A stretch of 64,000 nucleotides of DNA from assembly GCA_900544095.1 (NCBI GenBank), contig UQTV01000001.1:744001-808000 (forward strand), given 5' to 3'. Position 1 is the stretch's first letter. Each line of letters starts with the position of its first letter. The stretch is from an uncultured Collinsella sp. GTDB lineage: Bacteria > Actinomycetota > Coriobacteriia > Coriobacteriales > Coriobacteriaceae. Shown here piece after piece: positions 8,638 through 19,077 of the stretch. The notes beneath the pieces were generated by a model. That model saw only the letters and a program-made list of their open reading frames with translations, was not told the origin of the DNA and made no database searches. The translations under genes and the position numbers were made by a program.

Positions 8638-9492
8638 TTACGCCTTAAGCGTAAGCACCGCGCCAAAGGCAGTCGGACCACAGTGGCTCGAGATCACACC
8701 GCCGACCTGAGTCCAGGTGATGTCCTTAAAGCCGAGTTCATGCGCGTAGACCTCCATATCATCGCGCAGCTCCTCGGAAAGGCCCACCGAATACGCCAAA
8801 CCAATGTGCGAGTAATCAATATCGCCCTTGGCAACCATGTGGTCAATAAAGGCGCGGGCGCATTTGAGCATGGAGCCGCGGAACTTCTTGGTCGCCACAA
8901 ACTTACCGCCCGTCACCTCAATACAGGGCTCGATTTTGAGCAGGTGGGCACCAAGAAACGCCATGTTGGACAGGCGCCCGCCGGCCTTGAGGAAGGCAAG
9001 ATCGGTGGGAACAAAGCCCAGTAGCACGCGGTCCATGACGGAGTTCGTAAAAGCAAAGATCTCTTCGACGGTGGCATCGGGGTGAGCCTCGATGTATTTG
9101 GCAGTCTCGACGACAACGAGCGACTGGCCCACCGAGACAAAGCGAGTGTCCATGGAGAACACGTAGTCGCGGCCCTTAGCTGCAATCTTGGAGGACTGAT
9201 GCGAACAGGTCGTGGCCTCGGAATACGCAAGATGCAGAATAGTCGCGTCGGGCTGCTCGGCATGGATGCGGTCGTACACATGAGCAAAATCCGCAGGCGC
9301 ACAGCCACTGGTTTTGGGCATCACGCCAAACTCGTTGCAGCGCGAATAAATCTCAAGCGGATCGATCGAGCCGTCCTCGACGGTCTCGTCAGCAATCGTG
9401 ACATGCATGGGCACGCGCACGATGCCGTAGCGCTCGCAGAGCTTTGGCGTCACATCCGAACCAGACTCAACCACGATTACGTACTTGCCCAT
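8638..9492 (-). CDS. DegV family fatty-acid-binding protein
   Basis: 284-aa protein of the DegV/FakB family, which bind a fatty acid in Firmicutes and present it to a kinase (FakA). Seen here: N-terminal MGKYVIVVESGSDVTPKLCE and VRVPMHVTIADETVEDG, the ligand-carboxylate motif TSGCAPADF (Thr-Ser-x), and the SGSD start typical of the family. No FakA kinase gene is visible nearby. Further in-frame starts exist at 9498 and 9501; ATG 9492 matches family N-termini. A pair of ACCGTTT-type boxes lies upstream at 9679-9707. Confidence 0.9.
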   Translation of the reverse strand: MGKYVIVVESGSDVTPKLCERYGIVRVPMHVTIADETVEDGSIDPLEIYSRCNEFGVMPKTSGCAPADFAHVYDRIHAEQPDATILHLAYSEATTCSHQSSKIAAKGRDYVFSMDTRFVSVGQSLVVVETAKYIEAHPDATVEEIFAFTNSVMDRVLLGFVPTDLAFLKAGGRLSNMAFLGAHLLKIEPCIEVTGGKFVATKKFRGSMLKCARAFIDHMVAKGDIDYSHIGLAYSVGLSEELRDDMEVYAHELGFKDITWTQVGGVISSHCGPTAFGAVLTLKA

Positions 9493-9678
9493 TATCATCA
9501 CGACCTATCTCAACGTCGACTTTCCAATACCAAGCACAGGCCACCACACTGTTGCGCAACAGCATCTAAGCGCCAAAGAGACGCCGCCCCTTGCACACAA
9601 CAAAGGACAGCGTCTCCCTGGAAAACTCCGTGCTTGGCTGAGATTTTACACGGTTTATAAATGAGTGTTACTTATCCC

Positions 9679-9707
9679 GCAAACGGTAGCTATACGCGAT
9701 AAACGGT
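9679..9707 (-). promoter_or_regulatory. LytTR-like direct repeat upstream of the DegV gene
   Basis: Minus-strand boxes ACCGTTTAT (9699-9707) and ACCGTTTGC (9679-9687), 20 bp apart. Member of the repeated box family described in the findings; orientation is forward relative to the DegV gene. The flanking 9502-9768 interval holds no gene that I can see. Confidence 0.5.
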
Positions 9708-9768
9708 AGTTCGCTGCGGCAACTGCAACACATTCCGCCCAGCAAGTCCAATCGTGCCCCATGCACGG

Positions 9769-11211
9769 TTAATGCACGAGGCGGTAGAAATTCATCGATG
9801 CCGCGCCCTCGGCGTGCAGCTCCATCGCCGGAACCGCCGGCGAATAGGTACGGCTCGTAAGTGCCGCCTCGCCGCCATTTGCAAAAATCTCGACCATCGT
9901 AGTGTCCGAAAGCACGCGCAGGTCGCGAAGCTCGCTGAGCTCGATCGACCTCTGGTCGCGCCCATAGCCTTCGTCACCCATGTCGAGGGTAAGCATCCCG
10001 TCTGCATAGCACACAAAGACACCCTTGCGGATTTCGAGCTCGACCATCTTGGCGCCCTCACAGGAAACCACAAGATCAAACAGGCGGCCCGGCTCCTCAA
10101 CGGTTTCACCGCCTGTCGCGCGAACGCAGTCGCCGCGCATCCTCTCAATCTCGTGCGCCGGTTGCTGGCAGAGCTTGCCATCGCGCATGCTCAGCTCTCG
10201 CGGCACCGTCAACGCGCACTGCCACCCGCGCGCCACCGTCGGGTTTTCTGCCGTCGCATCGGGGCAACCCGACCATCCGATCATCAAACGCCGGCCTGCA
10301 GTATCCTCAAAGGACTGCGGAGCATAGAAATCAAAACCGGCATCGACCATCGGGGGCATGCCCTGCCCGACGATTTTAAAGCTCGGCGCCTCCCAATCGG
10401 CCTCGATAGGGAACCACACGCACTGATGCGGATTGCGGTAACGCCAACCATCGGCAGGCACACCCTGCGGACAGCAAACGAGAATAAGCTCGCCATCGAG
10501 CTCAAACAGATCGGGGCACTCCCACATAAAGCCAAACTTCTCGCCCAACTCAATGCGCGTCGCATAGCTCCAGTCCTCAAGATTGCGCGAGGTATAGACA
10601 AGCACGCAGCCACGGTCGTCTTTCGTACGAGCACCCAGAACCATGTAGTAGATACCATCGTGCTCAAGGATCTTGGGGTCGCGCACGTGCGTACCGATAT
10701 CGTCGGGGTAATCGACCGGTCCAACAGCTATGCACTTCTCGCCCAATTCGTCGGGATTCTCGGCAACCATATGAATCTGGTTTTGCTCACGGCCCGTCAA
10801 CACGTAGTCGTAATCATCGCGGTCAAAATGCTTGACGTTGCCGGTATAGAAGTAGTGAATCTTGCCATCACGTACAAAGGCAGAACCAGAATACGCTCCG
10901 CTCGAATCCAAATCGGAATCGGGGAACAGCACGGGGCCGTGATTCTCGTACGTCACAAAATCCTTTGTCGTCAGATGGTTCCAAAGCACTGGACCGCCAT
11001 GCGCAGCATCGAACGGATCGTATTGATGATAGATGTGATACGTATCACCAATCTGAACCAAACCGTTGGGGTCGTTGAGCCAGCCAAGCTCAGGCTCCAC
11101 ATGGAACAGAAGCCTATCGGGGTCGGACGCGATGCGAGCCGCCGTCTCATCCTGTCCGACACGCCACTGCTCATAGTCCGCGCGTGTCACCTTGTTTTTT
11201 TGATTTAACAT
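9769..11211 (-). CDS. scrB: Sucrose-6-phosphate hydrolase (GH32)
   Basis: 480-aa GH32 beta-fructosidase cleaving sucrose-6-phosphate to glucose-6-phosphate and fructose. The five-bladed propeller motifs are present: LGWLNDPNGLVQ with the nucleophile Asp, HVRDPKILE (Arg-Asp-Pro), and WECPDLFEL with the acid/base Glu. A C-terminal beta-sandwich follows. It is the third gene of the operon 14192-9769, 101 bp after the PTS permease gene and separated from it by a hairpin. The partner permease supports the intracellular, phosphorylated-substrate role. Confidence 0.93.
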   Translation of the reverse strand: MLNQKNKVTRADYEQWRVGQDETAARIASDPDRLLFHVEPELGWLNDPNGLVQIGDTYHIYHQYDPFDAAHGGPVLWNHLTTKDFVTYENHGPVLFPDSDLDSSGAYSGSAFVRDGKIHYFYTGNVKHFDRDDYDYVLTGREQNQIHMVAENPDELGEKCIAVGPVDYPDDIGTHVRDPKILEHDGIYYMVLGARTKDDRGCVLVYTSRNLEDWSYATRIELGEKFGFMWECPDLFELDGELILVCCPQGVPADGWRYRNPHQCVWFPIEADWEAPSFKIVGQGMPPMVDAGFDFYAPQSFEDTAGRRLMIGWSGCPDATAENPTVARGWQCALTVPRELSMRDGKLCQQPAHEIERMRGDCVRATGGETVEEPGRLFDLVVSCEGAKMVELEIRKGVFVCYADGMLTLDMGDEGYGRDQRSIELSELRDLRVLSDTTMVEIFANGGEAALTSRTYSPAVPAMELHAEGAASMNFYRLVH

Positions 11212-11233
11212 CGCCGTTGACTTTCTCGTCTAT

Positions 11234-11275
11234 GGGGAAGGACGCTCGACTCACACGAGTCGAACGCCCTTCCTC
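11234..11275 (-). terminator. Intercistronic hairpin between scrA and scrB
   Basis: Arms GAAGGACGCTCGACT and AGTCGAACGCCCTTC around CACACG form a strong stem. No T-run follows on the minus strand, so it more likely sets relative expression or mRNA stability than ends transcription. Confidence 0.5.
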
Positions 11276-11312
11276 AAATGGACTTATCCTCAGATTACAC
11301 TGAACGGCTCAA

Positions 11313-12764
11313 CTAGAAGCTAACGTCGAAGCCAGCGCCAGCGCCCTCTTCATCGGTGGTCGGCACGCCCTTTGCCTTGTTGTAGGCAAAGATCAAGACG
11401 ATCGGCACGATAAAGGCGATGAGATTGCCAGCCACATACCACACGAGGGTCTCGGGCGTGACGATGAGCAGGCCAAGCACGCCGGTCAGACCCTGACCGA
11501 TAGCGCGCACCTCAAAGAGCTTGACGAAGGCACCGCCGCAGCCTGCACCGATGCATGCGCAGATGAACGGAATGATCGAATAGCGCATGTTTGCAGCAAA
11601 GATAGCGGGCTCGGAGATTCCGACCAGCGTCGGGATAAAGGACGACATGCAGATGTTGCGCTCTTTGGAGTGCTTCTTGTGAATGAGGTACATACCGATG
11701 GCGCCGCCGCCCTGGGCGATGATGGAAACCGACCAGATGGCCTGGATGTAGTTGAAGCCAGTCGTGGCAACAAGGTTTGCCTCGATACCCTGGATGAACT
11801 GATGCGTACCGGTAACGACGAGCGGCTGCAGGAACGCGGCGAAGACAAAGGCGCCAAAGACGCCCATCCTGTTGTACAGGACATCGATTACGCCAGCGAG
11901 GACGTCGCCGATCAGGTTGCCGAGCGGGCCGAACACGGTGAACAGGGCGACGTTAGCGAGAATCAGGGTAACGGTCGGGACAAAGACGAACGAAACGACC
12001 TCGGGGATGTACTTCTGGGCAATCTTTTCGACCTTGGCCATAAACCAGGCAGTCAGGATTGCAGGGAATACGCCGCCCTGGAAAGCAACCATGGGAATGG
12101 ATAGCGGACCGAAGTTCCAGTACTCAGCACCCGTCGGGTCCATAACGAACGTGTTGCGGTTCATAAGGCTCGGGTGAACCATGACGATACCGACGAGGAT
12201 GCCCAGGATCGGGTTACCGCCAAAACGCTTGACCGCGCTGTACATAACCAGGACAGGCAGGTAGTCGAACGTGGTGGCGATAATGGCAAAGAAGCTTGCG
12301 AGGTTCTTGAGGAACTCGCTGTGATCGGCGAGGCTGCCTTCCATGCCAAAGAGGCCGTTGGCAACGATCAGCGACTTAAGGCCGATGATGATTGCAGCGC
12401 CGACGAAGGCGGGAATGATGGGGATAAAGATGTCCGAGAATACCTTGAGGACCGAGAAGAACTTGCCCTTCTTGTCCGCCTCAGCGCCCTTGACCTCGGA
12501 AGCACTGATCTCCTTAACGCCCGTCAGAGCCATAAACTCATCGTAAACCTTGTTGACGGTACCGGTACCGAAGATGATCATGAGCTGGCCGCTGTTGTAC
12601 AGCACGCCCTTGACGCCATCGATGTTCTCGAGCTCGGCCTTGTTGTATTTGCTCGTATCCTTGAGCACCAGACGCAGACGGGTCACGCAATGCGTGGCGC
12701 CCTCGATGTTCTCCAGTCCGCCGACGTTGTCGACGACTTGCTGGGACACTGCCTTGTAGTCCAT
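11313..12764 (-). CDS. scrA: PTS beta-glucoside/sucrose-type EIIBC permease
   Basis: Imports and phosphorylates sucrose. The 483-aa protein has an N-terminal EIIB domain (about 1-80) with GATHCVTRLRL, whose cysteine carries the phosphate, followed by a ~10-helix EIIC domain of the glucose/sucrose superfamily (residues ~100-470, with GISEPAIFAANMR). No EIIA domain is fused, so a separate EIIA(Glc) from outside the operon must feed it. ATG 12764 has GGAGAGG just upstream; the in-frame ATG at 12776 has its Shine-Dalgarno too close. It lies 45 bp behind the first GH32 gene. Confidence 0.92.
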   Translation of the reverse strand: MDYKAVSQQVVDNVGGLENIEGATHCVTRLRLVLKDTSKYNKAELENIDGVKGVLYNSGQLMIIFGTGTVNKVYDEFMALTGVKEISASEVKGAEADKKGKFFSVLKVFSDIFIPIIPAFVGAAIIIGLKSLIVANGLFGMEGSLADHSEFLKNLASFFAIIATTFDYLPVLVMYSAVKRFGGNPILGILVGIVMVHPSLMNRNTFVMDPTGAEYWNFGPLSIPMVAFQGGVFPAILTAWFMAKVEKIAQKYIPEVVSFVFVPTVTLILANVALFTVFGPLGNLIGDVLAGVIDVLYNRMGVFGAFVFAAFLQPLVVTGTHQFIQGIEANLVATTGFNYIQAIWSVSIIAQGGGAIGMYLIHKKHSKERNICMSSFIPTLVGISEPAIFAANMRYSIIPFICACIGAGCGGAFVKLFEVRAIGQGLTGVLGLLIVTPETLVWYVAGNLIAFIVPIVLIFAYNKAKGVPTTDEEGAGAGFDVSF

Positions 12765-12809
12765 GTTCCTCTCCATTCCTTTTCTAAATCATAAAACGGT
12801 TCGTTGCCG

Positions 12810-14192
12810 CTACAGAGACGCGATCGTTGCGTTTGCGCACTTGAGCGCACCGTCGGTGACGGTAAGCGCCACACCCTGGCCCTGCTTGTTGCAGAAGCGA
12901 GCGTTGAGCGCAACATCATCGACAAAGATGGTCGCGATGTCGTCGTCGACGACCAGACGCACATGGTGAGTGCCCTCGCCCTTAAAGAACAACGGACGCT
13001 CGAGGCCCATGTTGTTGACCTGGAACCACGGGTACTGGGGAGCCGGCGTGAACTCGAGCTTGCCCTCGCGCAGGTTGGCGCGGAACTCATAGGCAAGACC
13101 GGTCTCGGCGTCCTCGGCGAACTTGACCGAGAAGCCGGCAGCGTTACCGCCGAGCTCAATGTCGGCATCGAGCAAGTAGGTGGAGCCGGCATCCGCGGCG
13201 AGCACCTGCTCGACCTTGCCCGACTCGCAGGAAAGCTCAAAGGTCTCGACTGCCTTAGCCTCGCCAAAGGCGCCAAGCATGCTGTCGGGGAGCTTGGTGC
13301 CGAGCGTTCCGTCGGCACGCTGAACGATCTCGAGGGGCATAAAGGTGCCACCCCATAGGTAAGAGCTGGGGTCGCCGCCCTCGTCACGCGTAGGAACCCA
13401 ACCAAAGAGAACGCGACGCTCGCCATCGAATGCGGTGCGAGCGGCGTAGTACGCGCGGCCGTCGAAGGAGTCGTCAGCGGGGGTAATCCAAGGACCGTTG
13501 ATGGACTTGGACATGCGGTAACGGGTCTTGTTGCCGTCGCTGTACTCGGAAAAGACGAGGTACCACCAGTCGCCCATCTTAAAGAGATCAGGCATCTCAA
13601 ACATGGTGTACAGGCCCGGGTTCCACCAGTCGCCCTGGAACTCCCAGTTGGTCAGATCCTTGGAGGTGAACTTGACCAGGCGGCCGGTCATCAGACGCTT
13701 GTCCTCGCCCACACGCGTGCCGAGGATGAGCATGTACTCTTCGTTCTCCTCATCCCAAAGCACAAAGGGATCGCGCCAGTTGCGGTCATCGTAACCCTCC
13801 TGGGGCGGAAGCAGCGTCTCGGCGATGTTCTTCTCCCACTTGACGGCGTCGTCACTCGTTGCGTGAAGAAGAACTTGCTTCATCAAACGTGCGCGGACCT
13901 TATCGCGATTGCAACCAGTGTAGAGCGCATGGTACTTGTCGCCCACCTTAAACACCGTGCCGGCATAAACGTACTGGTCGACCTCCTCGTCGCCGCCGCG
14001 CTCAAGGCTCTCGCCAAAGTCCTTGTAATTGACGAAGTCCTTGGTCGTAGCGAGTGCCCAACCAAACGGCTCTCCGAAAGGTCCGGGGTTACGCGTGTCG
14101 CGCTGATGATAGAGATAGAACGTGCCATCCTCGCCGTACGGCATGATGTCGCCTACCCAAATTCCCTCAGGCTGGTAATACACCTTATGCAT
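12810..14192 (-). CDS. GH32-family glycosidase, divergent paralogue
   Basis: 460-aa five-bladed propeller enzyme, first gene of the sucrose operon. The usual WMNDPNG is replaced by WVGDIMPYGEDGTFYLYHQ, keeping the probable nucleophile Asp. Later blades show WRDPFVLWDEENEEY (Arg-Asp-Pro) and MFEMPDLFK with the likely acid/base Glu. The C-terminal beta-sandwich is recognisable from the beta-fructosidase-like FSVKFAEDAETG and VRLVVDDDIATIFVDD. Substrate may differ from scrB (for example fructo-oligosaccharide phosphates), but this is inference. No signal peptide is visible. ATG 14192 is preceded by AAGGAAG; the frame remains open to 14237. Confidence 0.85.
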   Translation of the reverse strand: MHKVYYQPEGIWVGDIMPYGEDGTFYLYHQRDTRNPGPFGEPFGWALATTKDFVNYKDFGESLERGGDEEVDQYVYAGTVFKVGDKYHALYTGCNRDKVRARLMKQVLLHATSDDAVKWEKNIAETLLPPQEGYDDRNWRDPFVLWDEENEEYMLILGTRVGEDKRLMTGRLVKFTSKDLTNWEFQGDWWNPGLYTMFEMPDLFKMGDWWYLVFSEYSDGNKTRYRMSKSINGPWITPADDSFDGRAYYAARTAFDGERRVLFGWVPTRDEGGDPSSYLWGGTFMPLEIVQRADGTLGTKLPDSMLGAFGEAKAVETFELSCESGKVEQVLAADAGSTYLLDADIELGGNAAGFSVKFAEDAETGLAYEFRANLREGKLEFTPAPQYPWFQVNNMGLERPLFFKGEGTHHVRLVVDDDIATIFVDDVALNARFCNKQGQGVALTVTDGALKCANATIASL

Positions 14193-14239
14193 CCGAGACT
14201 TCCTTTCCCACGAGATACTAACTCGGTACATCTGCAAGA

Positions 14240-14273
14240 TATGTCAATCGTTTTCATATGTCAAACGTTTTCA
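14240..14273 (-). promoter_or_regulatory. Tandem LacI-type operators of the sucrose operon
   Basis: Two 17-bp copies in direct tandem, TATGTCAATCGTTTTCA (14240-14256) and TATGTCAAACGTTTTCA (14257-14273), each quasi-palindromic about CG like classical LacI sites (TGxxAAACGTTTxxCA). They lie 48-81 bp before the GH32 start, and a related site occurs at the regulator's own promoter (15409). Confidence 0.8.
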
Positions 14274-14306
14274 CATCAATACGTCTTTTCGCAGTTCCAG
14301 TCGTCG

Positions 14307-14336
14307 GCAAACGGTTGACATATGCCGGCGAACGGT
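14307..14336 (-). promoter_or_regulatory. LytTR-like direct repeat upstream of the sucrose operon
   Basis: Minus-strand boxes ACCGTTCGC (14328-14336) and ACCGTTTGC (14307-14315) with a 21-bp period, forward relative to the operon and directly upstream of the LacI operators. Confidence 0.6.
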
Positions 14337-14376
14337 CATCAGAGGCGTTTGAGGAATTCTTTTGGCACGGGATGAA

Positions 14377-15387
14377 CTACGCGGTTTTGCCCTCAATGAG
14401 TTCAACGGGGAGCTTGGTATTCGATTCGGGCTTTTCACCGTTAACAAGAGCGATGATGGATTGCGCCGCGAGCTCTCCGATGCGATCGATATCTTGACGA
14501 ACGGTTGTTAAGTCAGGCATAAACGTCATAGTGCGGCGGGCGCCATCCGCGCCCACGACCTTAATATCGTCCGGAGCGCTCAAGCCGCGCCGCTTCATCA
14601 CGTTGAGGCAGATGGCCGCCATCGTGTCGTCTCCCGCAAAGATGCCGTCAATATCGGGGTTCTCATCGAGGATCTTCGCAACGACCGCACTCTTTTCGTC
14701 GTCGGACTTAACGAACTCGACCTCACGGACAAGCACGGGCAAACCGGCCTGCTCCACAACATCGTGGTAGGCATCGGTACGCTTATTGGCAGGCATACGC
14801 ATGCGGCTATTGTTACGCAGGCACAAGATGCGCGAACACCCGTCATCGATCAGGCGACGCGTGGCAAGTTCGCCGATGCCATAGCTGTCGCTCGCAATCT
14901 GAACAGAGGTCTCGCCAAGGTCGCAGTCGATACCAACCAGACTCAAGCCCATCTCGGCATACGCCTCGGCACCGATATTAAGCGAGTTGACGATGACGCC
15001 ATCAACCATATTGCGCCGAAGCATATCGATATAAGAACGCTCAAGATCAGGTCGATTGGCGCTATTGCACAGCAACATCTTAAAACCGTTTTCGGCCAGG
15101 GTACGCTCAACGGCTTGGACCGCTTGGGCATGAAACGGGCTGCTGACGTAGGGGACGATCATACCTATTAGATTCAGGCGACCGTTGAGCATGGCACGGG
15201 CGATATCGTTGGGCGTATAGTTGATGCGCTTCATCGCGGCATGGACCTTATCGCGGGTCTCTTGGCTAATATAGCCGCGATTATTAAGCACGCGAGATAC
15301 CGTAGTAGGCGAAACCCCCGCCACCGCTGCAACTTCCTTGATGCCAGGCTTAGCCGAATCCTTAGAACGAGCGCCCTCGCGAGCCAT
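14377..15387 (-). CDS. scrR: LacI family regulator of the sucrose operon
   Basis: 336-aa repressor with an N-terminal helix-turn-helix and hinge (IKEVAAVAGVSPTTVSRVLN, then TPNDIARAMLNGR) and a C-terminal periplasmic-binding-protein-like sensor (IGMIVPYVSSPFHAQAVQAV). ATG 15387 has GGGAGG 5 nt upstream; the frame extends to 15408 without a ribosome site. It is transcribed in the same direction as the downstream operon with its own operator at 15409-15425, which suggests autoregulation. The sucrose effector is inferred from context. Confidence 0.9.
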   Translation of the reverse strand: MAREGARSKDSAKPGIKEVAAVAGVSPTTVSRVLNNRGYISQETRDKVHAAMKRINYTPNDIARAMLNGRLNLIGMIVPYVSSPFHAQAVQAVERTLAENGFKMLLCNSANRPDLERSYIDMLRRNMVDGVIVNSLNIGAEAYAEMGLSLVGIDCDLGETSVQIASDSYGIGELATRRLIDDGCSRILCLRNNSRMRMPANKRTDAYHDVVEQAGLPVLVREVEFVKSDDEKSAVVAKILDENPDIDGIFAGDDTMAAICLNVMKRRGLSAPDDIKVVGADGARRTMTFMPDLTTVRQDIDRIGELAAQSIIALVNGEKPESNTKLPVELIEGKTA

Positions 15388-15408
15388 AGCACCCTCCCCC
15401 ATCAACAT

Positions 15409-15425
15409 GTCATACGTTTACATAC
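15409..15425 (-). promoter_or_regulatory. LacI-type operator at the scrR promoter
   Basis: TGTCATACGTTTACATA matches the operators at 14240-14273 (TGTCAAACGTTTTCA), 22 bp upstream of the regulator start; expected to serve autorepression. Confidence 0.65.
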
Positions 15426-15537
15426 GAACAAAGCATACCCCAACAAGAGCGGGAAGACGGTAACAGTACAAGTAAGTAAACGACTCATCCAAATAATTAG
15501 GAGAGTTCCGCCTAAAGGGTGACTACACAGGACCCCA

Positions 15538-15665
15538 GCCGGGGCTGTTTGGGCTACTTTCCAAAACATTTCCGCAGGACGCAAAGGGCTCCGCCGCGCG
15601 AAGCGCGCAGCGGAGCCCTTTGCATGTCCGAGGACGTTTTGGAAAGTAACCCAAACAGCCCCGGC
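15538..15665. repeat. Nested long inverted repeat, probable terminator after the pfl genes
   Basis: Outer perfect 30-bp arms at 15538-15567 and 15636-15665. Inner near-perfect hairpin 15581-15623 with arms beginning GCAAAGGGCTCCGC. Hinges between stems are TTTCCGCAGGAC and ATGTCCGAGGACG, shared with the elements at 3083 (reverse) and 35652. It lies 24 bp past the glycyl-radical subunit gene. Confidence 0.85.
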
Positions 15666-15688
15666 GATCCTGCGGGAGTTAAACCCCT

Positions 15689-15940
15689 TTAGAACTTGTC
15701 GTGGAAGGTACGCGAAATGACCTCGTCCTGCTGCTCCTTGGTGAGCGTGTGGAAGTTCACGGCGTAGCCGGAAACGCGGATGGTCAGCTGCGGGTACTTC
15801 TCGGGGTGAGCCTGAGCGTCGAGCAGCGTCTCACGGTTGAAGACGTTGATGTTCAGGTGGTGGCCACCCTTCTCGGCGTAAGCGTCGAGCATGTGGACCA
15901 GGTTATCGGCCTGAGTCTCGGAAACTTCAGAAACCTTCAT
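15689..15940 (-). CDS. Stand-alone glycyl-radical subunit of pyruvate formate-lyase
   Basis: 83-aa protein equivalent to the last ~80 residues of ordinary PFL: HHLNINVFNRETLLDAQAHP, then EKYPQLTIRVSGYAVNFHTL, with the radical glycine at Gly58 (RVSGYAVNF). It resembles GrcA/YfiD in size, but here the adjacent PflB lacks this domain, so it should be an obligatory subunit rather than a repair cofactor. AAGGAG precedes ATG 15940 by 7 nt. The 85-bp gap to pflB holds two hairpins, so it is translated separately and not a frameshift remnant. It should be activated by the PflA encoded at 7627-8445. Confidence 0.9.
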   Translation of the reverse strand: MKVSEVSETQADNLVHMLDAYAEKGGHHLNINVFNRETLLDAQAHPEKYPQLTIRVSGYAVNFHTLTKEQQDEVISRTFHDKF

Positions 15941-15963
15941 AATGTGTCTCCTTCGATCGATAG

Positions 15964-15983
15964 GCGCCGGCCGAAACCGGCGC
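15964..15983 (-). terminator. GC-rich hairpin between pflB and the radical subunit
   Basis: GCGCCGG-CCGAAA-CCGGCGC, 10 bp upstream of the Shine-Dalgarno of the small gene. No T-run is present; it probably marks an RNA-processing or stabilising element at the 5' end of the small cistron. Confidence 0.5.
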
Positions 15984-15999
15984 ACTAATCAGTAATCGT

Positions 16000-16024
16000 T
16001 ATTGTTAGTATAGCACTAACAATA
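16000..16024 (-). promoter_or_regulatory. AT-rich inverted repeat directly after pflB
   Basis: TATTGTTAG-TATAGCA-CTAACAATA, a perfect 9-bp inverted repeat whose far arm touches the pflB stop. Could be an operator/promoter for independent expression of the radical subunit or an RNA stem in the pflB 3' end. Confidence 0.45.
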
Positions 16025-16025
16025 G

Positions 16026-18077
<2,052 letters not shown>

Positions 18078-18627
18078 TGTGTAACCACGCTCCTAGTTAC
18101 GTGTAATGCGGCGCTCTCTCACACCGCTGCTTATTGAATTCTTGAATTTTCGGCTTGCACTACCGGCTTCTTCCGTTCTTCACCACATGTTGGTGCAGGG
18201 AAAAACGTTTGTCCACCTTGGAACTGCAACCCAAAACCCAAGATTTCACCCGTTTGAGAAGGATAACATAGCGACTCTCTCCATCTGGGCTGTTATATGT
18301 TTCTTTTTTTATATCATAAGGGCGTTTTTTACAAACCCGCAGGAAATGCGAGCGTGAACAACTACCGTTCACCGATTTGTTTAGTTTTTTCCTTGCCTTT
18401 GTACGACGTTCACTCTAGCTGTTATGCCAGCTTTATCAGGGTAAAGTACCTCTGAGTAGGCTTTAGGACATGCCCAACGATCTGCCCCTAACTTTGTTGG
18501 TACCGACGGTGTACGGAGATCGCCTAAAGGTAGTTTTCTAGGCATGACCCAAAAATCTACCGTATAGGGCGCGCGTGCAAGGGTATCATCTTTCACCGAA
18601 AATAGTTTCTAGTGTTAGGGGTTTTCG
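18078..18627. promoter_or_regulatory. Divergent pflB / marR promoter region
   Basis: About 550 bp with no convincing gene. AT-rich tracts near 18300-18330 (TTTTTTTATATCATAAG) could hold the pflB promoter. A single ACCGTTCAC box is at 18364-18372, directly followed by ACCGATTTG-like sequence, without the 21-bp partner seen elsewhere. No FNR-like TTGAT-N4-ATCAA site was found. Confidence 0.35.
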
Positions 18628-19077
18628 GTGGAAGATACCGATTTCCGTGAACTTGGACGTCAGCTCCTTACCGAGTTCGGCAGCATGCATCAGCGCATTT
18701 CGCGCTTTGCGGACAAAGCTCTCGGTGGCGAGATGGCCGTCATGCGCGCCCTCATACTCGCCGGCGGTTCGCTCACGCCGAGCGAACTCGCTGATCGCGC
18801 CTGGGTCTCGAGCGCCCGCATCGCCAATATCCTACGCGCTCTCGAAGCCAAGGGCTGGGTCGAGCGCGAGCACTCAAAGACTGACCGTCGTCGCGTACAC
18901 GTCATAGTGACCGACAAGGGATTCCATGATCTCGAAATCAAACGTCGGGAATTCGAGGACCGCACCGCGGCTTTCCTCGAGCAGCTCGGCGAAACAGATA
19001 CCCAAGAGATGGTGCGTCTTCTAAGGCGTGCCAACGAAATTATCGACCGCAATCAAGAAAGGAGAGATGCCGAGTGA
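18628..19077 (+). CDS. MarR family regulator
   Basis: 149 aa with a winged helix-turn-helix: LTPSELADRAWVSSARIANI (recognition helix) and the wing REHSKTDRRRVHVIVTDKG, a MarR hallmark. GTG 18628 follows AGGGG by 6 nt; no earlier in-frame start is better. Its end overlaps the first ABC exporter gene by 4 bp (GTGA), so it is the first gene of a three-gene operon and probably regulates that exporter in response to an exported or toxic compound. Confidence 0.9.
   Translation: MEDTDFRELGRQLLTEFGSMHQRISRFADKALGGEMAVMRALILAGGSLTPSELADRAWVSSARIANILRALEAKGWVEREHSKTDRRRVHVIVTDKGFHDLEIKRREFEDRTAAFLEQLGETDTQEMVRLLRRANEIIDRNQERRDAE

Noticed and set aside
9754..11208. 484-aa antisense frame opposite scrB
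   Set aside because: His/Arg/Ile-rich shadow of a clear GH32 gene.
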